The notes beneath the pieces are model-generated. The model made no database searches. It had not been told where the DNA came from and saw only the letters and a list, made by a program, of their open reading frames with translations. This document shows positions 61,401-64,000 of a stretch of DNA of 64,000 nucleotides, piece by piece. Each line of letters begins with the position of its first letter. Position 1 is the stretch's first letter. This stretch comes from Streptomyces bikiniensis (GTDB lineage: Bacteria > Actinomycetota > Actinomycetes > Streptomycetales > Streptomycetaceae), in the NCBI GenBank assembly GCA_000716465.1, contig JNWL01000026.1, positions 1-64,000 on the forward strand, in the 5' to 3' direction. Made by a program: the position numbers and the translations under genes.

Positions 61401-62798
61401 GCCCGCAAGGCCGCCGACAAGCGCCGCGCCGACGCCGCCGAGCAGGCCGACGCCCTCATCGCGGAGGCGACGAGCGAGGCCGAGCGCCTGACCCGCGAGG
61501 CCGGCGAGCTGGCCGAGCGGGTCACGTCCGAGGCGACGGCCGGGGCCGAGCGGCTCACCGCCGAGGCGGTCGAGCTGATGGAGACCACCGAGCAGGACGC
61601 CCTGCGCATCCGCGCCGAGGCCGAGCAGGTCAGGGCGGACGGCGAGGCGCACGCCCAGGCCCTGCGGGCGGCCGCGCTCGCGGACGGCGAGCAGGTCCTC
61701 GACGAGGCCCGCAAGGCGGCCGACAAGCGCCGCAGCGACGCCGCCGAGCAGGCCGACGCCCTCATCGCGGAGGCGACGAGCGAGGCCGAGCGCCTGACCC
61801 GCGAGGCGGCCGAGCTGGCCGAGTCGGTCGTGGCGGAGGCGCGCGCCGAGGCGGAGGCGACGGTCGGTTCCGCGCGGCGGGACGCCGAGGAGGTCCGCGC
61901 CGGTTCGGAGCGCCTGAAGGCGGACGCCGAGGCGGCGGCCGAGCGGATGCGCGCGGAGGCCCGCGCGGAGGCGGACCGGGTCCTGGACGAGGCGCGGGAG
62001 GCCGGGGCCAAGAAGCGTTCGGACGCGGCCGAGCAGGCGGACCAGCTCGTCGCCAAGGCCCAGGAGGAGGCGCTGCGCGCCACCACGGAGGCCGAGGCGC
62101 AGGCGGACCTGATGGTCGGTGCGGCCCGCAAGGAGGCCGAGCGGATCGTCGCCGAGGCGACCGTCGAGGGCAATTCCCTGGTCGAGAAGGCCCGTACGGA
62201 CGCGGACGAGCTCCTGGTCGGGGCGCGCAGCGACGCGACGGCCATAAGGGAGCGGGCCGAGGAGCTGCGGGGCCGGATCGAGGGCGAGATCGAGGAGCTG
62301 CACGAGCGGGCGCGGCGCGAGACGGCCGAGCAGATGAAGACGGCCGGCGAGCGGGTCGACAAGCTGGTGAAGGCGGCGACGGAGCAGCGCGCCGAGGCCG
62401 AGGAGAAGGCGAAGGAGCTGGTCTCCGAGGCGAGTTCGGAGGCGAGCAAGGTCCGGATCGCGGCGGTGCGGAAGGCCGACGCGCTCCTCAAGGAGGCCGA
62501 GCAGAAGAAGGCGTCGCTGGTCGCGGAGGCCGAGGACATCAAGGCGGAGGCCCGGCGGATCAGGGCCGAGGCGGAGGCGGAGGCCGCGGAGACGATCGCG
62601 GAGGGCAAGCGCGAGCTGGAGGTGCTGGTGCGCCGGCGCAAGGACATCAACGCCGAGATCTCCCGTGTCCAGGACGTGCTGGAGGCGTTGGAGTCTTTCG
62701 AGGCGCCGGGCGGTGCGAAGTCCGCCGGGGGCGCGGGCGCCAGGGCGGGGGCCTCGGCGGGTTCCACCCGTACGGGTGGCAAGTCCCAGGACGGCTAG
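58464..62798 (+). CDS. scy: Scy, hyphal-tip polarity coiled-coil protein
   Basis: A 1444-residue almost entirely coiled-coil protein. The N-terminus MRGYERQESHRAEDDHLARF then EAEMDRLKTEREKAVQHAED matches Scy of Streptomyces. A DivIVA-like heptad part (about 20-60) is followed by long Ala/Glu/Arg-rich stretches with the 51-residue hendecad-type repeat. Scy assembles at hyphal tips with DivIVA and FilP and controls polarised growth and branching. This copy is about 120 residues longer than I recall for S. coelicolor (about 1326), and part of that is a 306-bp tandem duplication (61245-61809). A large antisense open frame over it is an artefact of its composition. The GTG start lies after a 224-bp gap. 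Confidence 0.93.
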   Translation: MRGYERQESHRAEDDHLARFEAEMDRLKTEREKAVQHAEDLGYQVEVLRAKLHEARRTIASRPAYDSADIGYQAEQMLRNAQAQAEQLRQDAERELREARAQTQRILQEHAEHQARLQAELHNEAVQRRQQLDQELNERRQTVEAHVNENVAWAEQLRARTESQARRLMEESRAEAEQALATARAEATRLAEETSRRVGAEAEAARAEAEAILLRARKDAERLLANAAGQAQEATSHAEQLRSSTAAETDQARRQATELSRAAEQRMQEAEEKLRTARAEAEKALTEAKEAAARQLSSAESVNEQRTRTAKAEIARLVGEATKEAESLKAEAEEKLREATAQAEKLVAEASEKARTAAAEDSAAALAKAARSAEEILTKASEDARETTRKAAEEAERVRREAEAEADRLRAQAEEQADELLGSAKDDTKEYRAKTVELQEEARRLRGEAEQLRGEAIDEGERIRGEARREALQQIEEAAKTAEELLSKARTDAEELRTKAGAESEKVKSEAMERAQTLRAQAEETLERTRAEAERLRAEAEEQAESVRTAAEAAAAALRADAERAAEARRAEAAEELNRLHAEAGAKVAAAGEELTDARAEGERIRREAAEETERLRTEAAERIRVLREQAEQEAERLRTEAAADAGAARAEAETAAVRLRTEASEEAERLRSEAQETADRVRAEAAAAAERVAAEAAEALAAAQEEAVRRRREAEETLESARSEAGRERELAREQSEELLAAARKRVEDAQTEAQRLVEEADARATEMVAAAEQTAQEVRDSVAGLREQAEEEIAGLRSAAEHAAERTRSEAQEEADRVRADAYEERERATEDAARTRTRAQEEAEAAKALAERTVTDALAESEKLRADTAEYAQRVRTEVTDSLAAAEQDAARTRADARDDANRIRSEAAERAETVVGEARAEADRLTAEAVELMETTEQDALRIRTEAEQVRADGEAHAEALRAAALADGEQVLDEARKAADKRRADAAEQADALIAEATSEAERLTREAGELAERVTSEATAGAERLTAEAVELMETTEQDALRIRAEAEQVRADGEAHAQALRAAALADGEQVLDEARKAADKRRSDAAEQADALIAEATSEAERLTREAAELAESVVAEARAEAEATVGSARRDAEEVRAGSERLKADAEAAAERMRAEARAEADRVLDEAREAGAKKRSDAAEQADQLVAKAQEEALRATTEAEAQADLMVGAARKEAERIVAEATVEGNSLVEKARTDADELLVGARSDATAIRERAEELRGRIEGEIEELHERARRETAEQMKTAGERVDKLVKAATEQRAEAEEKAKELVSEASSEASKVRIAAVRKADALLKEAEQKKASLVAEAEDIKAEARRIRAEAEAEAAETIAEGKRELEVLVRRRKDINAEISRVQDVLEALESFEAPGGAKSAGGAGARAGASAGSTRTGGKSQDG
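61245..61809. repeat. 306-bp tandem duplication in scy (two 51-residue units)
   Basis: Two nearly identical copies of about 259 bp begin at 61245 and 61551, an offset of 306 bp, 102 codons or exactly two 51-residue repeats. Both read RLTAEAVELMETTEQDALRI and end RLTREA. Only a few differ (for example T/A and E/Q), so the event is recent. Phase of the coiled coil is preserved. Confidence 0.85.
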
Positions 62799-62912
62799 CC
62801 ACTCAAAAGGTTGGACATTCTCCAGACCAAACAGGCATACGCTCGATGACACGCCGCTTCGGCCCCTAGGATTCCCTCTAACACCTCACCGGTCTCATTC
62901 GACAGGAACCCC

Positions 62913-63848
62913 ATGAGCGACACTTCCTCCCCCTTCGGCTTCGAGCTCGTGCGGCGCGGTTACGACCGCGGTCAGGTGGACGACCGCATTACCAAGCTCG
63001 TGGCCGACCGCGACAGTGCTCTTTCGCGCATCACCTCTCTGGAGAAGCGCATCGAGGAGCTCCACCTCGAAACGCAGAACGCCCAGGCGCAGGTCACCGA
63101 CGCCGAGCCGTCGTACGCGGGGCTCGGCGCCCGGGTCGAGAAGATCCTCCGGCTCGCCGAGGAGGAGGCGAAGGACCTGCGCGAGGAGGCCCGTCGCGCC
63201 GCCGAGCAGCACCGCGAGCTGGCCGAGTCGGCCGCCCAGCAGGTGCGCAACGACGCGGAGTCGTTCGCGGCGGACCGCAAGGCCAAGGCCGAGGACGAGG
63301 GTGTCCGGATCGTCGAGAAGGCGCAGGGCGAGGCGAACTCGCTGCGCGCCGAGGCGCAGAAGGACGCGCAGTCGAAGCGCGAGGAGGCGGACGCCCTCTT
63401 CGAGGAGACCCGCGCCAAGGCCGCCCAGGCCGCCGCGGACTTCGAGACCAACCTGGCGAAGCGCCGCGAGCAGTCGGAGCGGGACCTGGCCTCGCGCCAG
63501 GCGAAGGCCGAGAAGCGCCTGGCGGAGATCGAGCACCGGGCCGAGCAGCTGCGCCTGGAGGCCGAGAAGCTGCGTACGGACGCGGAGCGCCGGGCCCGCC
63601 AGACGGTGGAGACCGCGCAGCGCCAGGCCGAGGACATCGTGGCCGACGCGAACGCCAAGGCCGACCGCATCCGCAGCGAATCGGAGCGCGAGCTGGCGGC
63701 CCTGACGAACCGCCGGGACTCCATCAACGCGCAGCTGACCAACGTCCGCGAGATGCTGGCGACGCTGACCGGTGCCGCGGTGGCGGCGGCCGGCTCCCCG
63801 ATCGACGACGAGCGCCAGGCCGGTGTCCCGGCCCAGCAGACGCGGTAA
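62913..63848 (+). CDS. filP: FilP, coiled-coil cytoskeletal protein
   Basis: A 311-residue filament-forming coiled-coil protein. It starts MSDTSSPFGFELVRRGYDRG then QVDDRITKLVADRDSALSRI, a DivIVA-like N-terminal part, and continues with Ala/Glu/Arg heptad and hendecad repeats ending RRDSINAQLTNVREMLATLT. FilP forms cytoplasmic networks behind growing tips, gives hyphae rigidity and interacts with DivIVA and Scy. It is 114 bp downstream of scy, and the two are adjacent in S. coelicolor. A terminator follows at 63885. Confidence 0.95.
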   Translation: MSDTSSPFGFELVRRGYDRGQVDDRITKLVADRDSALSRITSLEKRIEELHLETQNAQAQVTDAEPSYAGLGARVEKILRLAEEEAKDLREEARRAAEQHRELAESAAQQVRNDAESFAADRKAKAEDEGVRIVEKAQGEANSLRAEAQKDAQSKREEADALFEETRAKAAQAAADFETNLAKRREQSERDLASRQAKAEKRLAEIEHRAEQLRLEAEKLRTDAERRARQTVETAQRQAEDIVADANAKADRIRSESERELAALTNRRDSINAQLTNVREMLATLTGAAVAAAGSPIDDERQAGVPAQQTR

Positions 63849-63884
63849 CGGCCCGTCGGACAACGACTCGGCAACGTCCTCGCG

Positions 63885-63914
63885 AACCCTCCGTCATTCC
63901 GGTGGCGGAGGGTT
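63885..63914 (+). terminator. Hairpin plus T-run after filP
   Basis: AACCCTCCG (63885-63893) pairs with CGGAGGGTT (63906-63914), followed by two more T. It stands 37 bp after the filP stop. Confidence 0.75.
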
Positions 63915-63937
63915 TTGCGCGCCCGTAGGTTGGTCGC

Positions 63938-64000
63938 ATGATCGAGCTTGAGGGCCTGACCAAGCGTTACGGGACGAAGACCGCGGTCGACCATCTCTCC
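63938..64000 (+). CDS. ABC transporter ATP-binding protein, N-terminal fragment
   Basis: Only 21 residues are in the window: MIELEGLTKRYGTKTAVDHL then S. This is the typical opening of an ABC ATPase (beta-strand and Tyr that stacks on adenine) of the exporter class. TAGGTT (63926-63931) lies 6 nt before the ATG, suggesting a leaderless message. The Walker A motif lies beyond the edge. Confidence 0.8.
   Translation, partial: MIELEGLTKRYGTKTAVDHLS

Noticed and set aside
58107..62852. A 1581-codon open frame antisense to scy
   Set aside because: Its open state follows from the Ala/Glu-rich composition of scy; the antisense translation is low-complexity Leu/Gly/Arg with no domain.

Overview
The window is high-GC actinobacterial chromosome, almost certainly Streptomyces. 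Coding regions show the strong third-position G/C bias of that genus, GTG starts are common, and the order of recognisable genes (glgP-glgE-treS-pep2-glgB; helR; pfkA; pta-ackA; pyk; DUF6230/DUF6114; thioredoxin-TPR; icmA; meaB; thiolase; mce; scy; filP) matches the S. coelicolor core region that ends in scy and filP. No rRNA, tRNA or CRISPR array was seen.

Layout. 1-3.3 kb: end of a secreted protein with a P-domain, a NarL-type two-component pair and a lipoprotein. 3.37-6.17 kb: two abutting IS5-family elements, each with a non-transposase gene inside its terminal inverted repeats; the first transposase has lost two DDE residues. 6.2-8.7 kb: accessory regulators (GNAT, XRE-TPR, an ATP-binding protein with a doubtful start). 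8.75-19.5 kb: the GlgE alpha-glucan pathway, with glgP divergent from glgE-treS-pep2-glgB. 19.6-26.1 kb: HelR-type RNA polymerase motor, a TetR/beta-ketoacyl-synthase pair sharing twin palindromic operators, a MerR-thioredoxin operon with a textbook MerR promoter, and decayed AsnC and aldo/keto reductase fragments. 26.2-30.6 kb: DctA-type transporter divergent from a CitA/DcuS-type two-component pair. 30.7-33.7 kb: HTH regulators and a tyrosine-phosphatase-like protein.

33.9-40.4 kb is central carbon metabolism: pfkA, pta-ackA (ATGA-coupled) and pyk. 41-45.3 kb holds a three-gene envelope cluster (DUF6230, DUF6114, Thr/Pro-rich exported protein) and a thioredoxin-TPR protein. 45.6-48 kb holds a TetR regulator and icmA (isobutyryl-CoA mutase large subunit, diagnostic F80 and Q198) with a 24-bp perfect palindrome at its promoter. 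48-55.4 kb has small membrane proteins, MarR/ArsR regulators, an MFS exporter and an operon of three AIM24-family proteins with a coupled 32-aa ORF. 55.4-58.2 kb has meaB, an acetyl-CoA acetyltransferase and methylmalonyl-CoA epimerase, functionally linked to icmA in acyl-CoA mutase metabolism. 58.4-63.9 kb encodes the hyphal-tip coiled-coil proteins Scy and FilP, and the window ends inside an ABC-transporter ATPase.

A recurring feature is a -10-like TANNNT hexamer 6-8 nt before the start codon, without a Shine-Dalgarno sequence, at about ten genes (mostly regulators). This suggests many leaderless transcripts.
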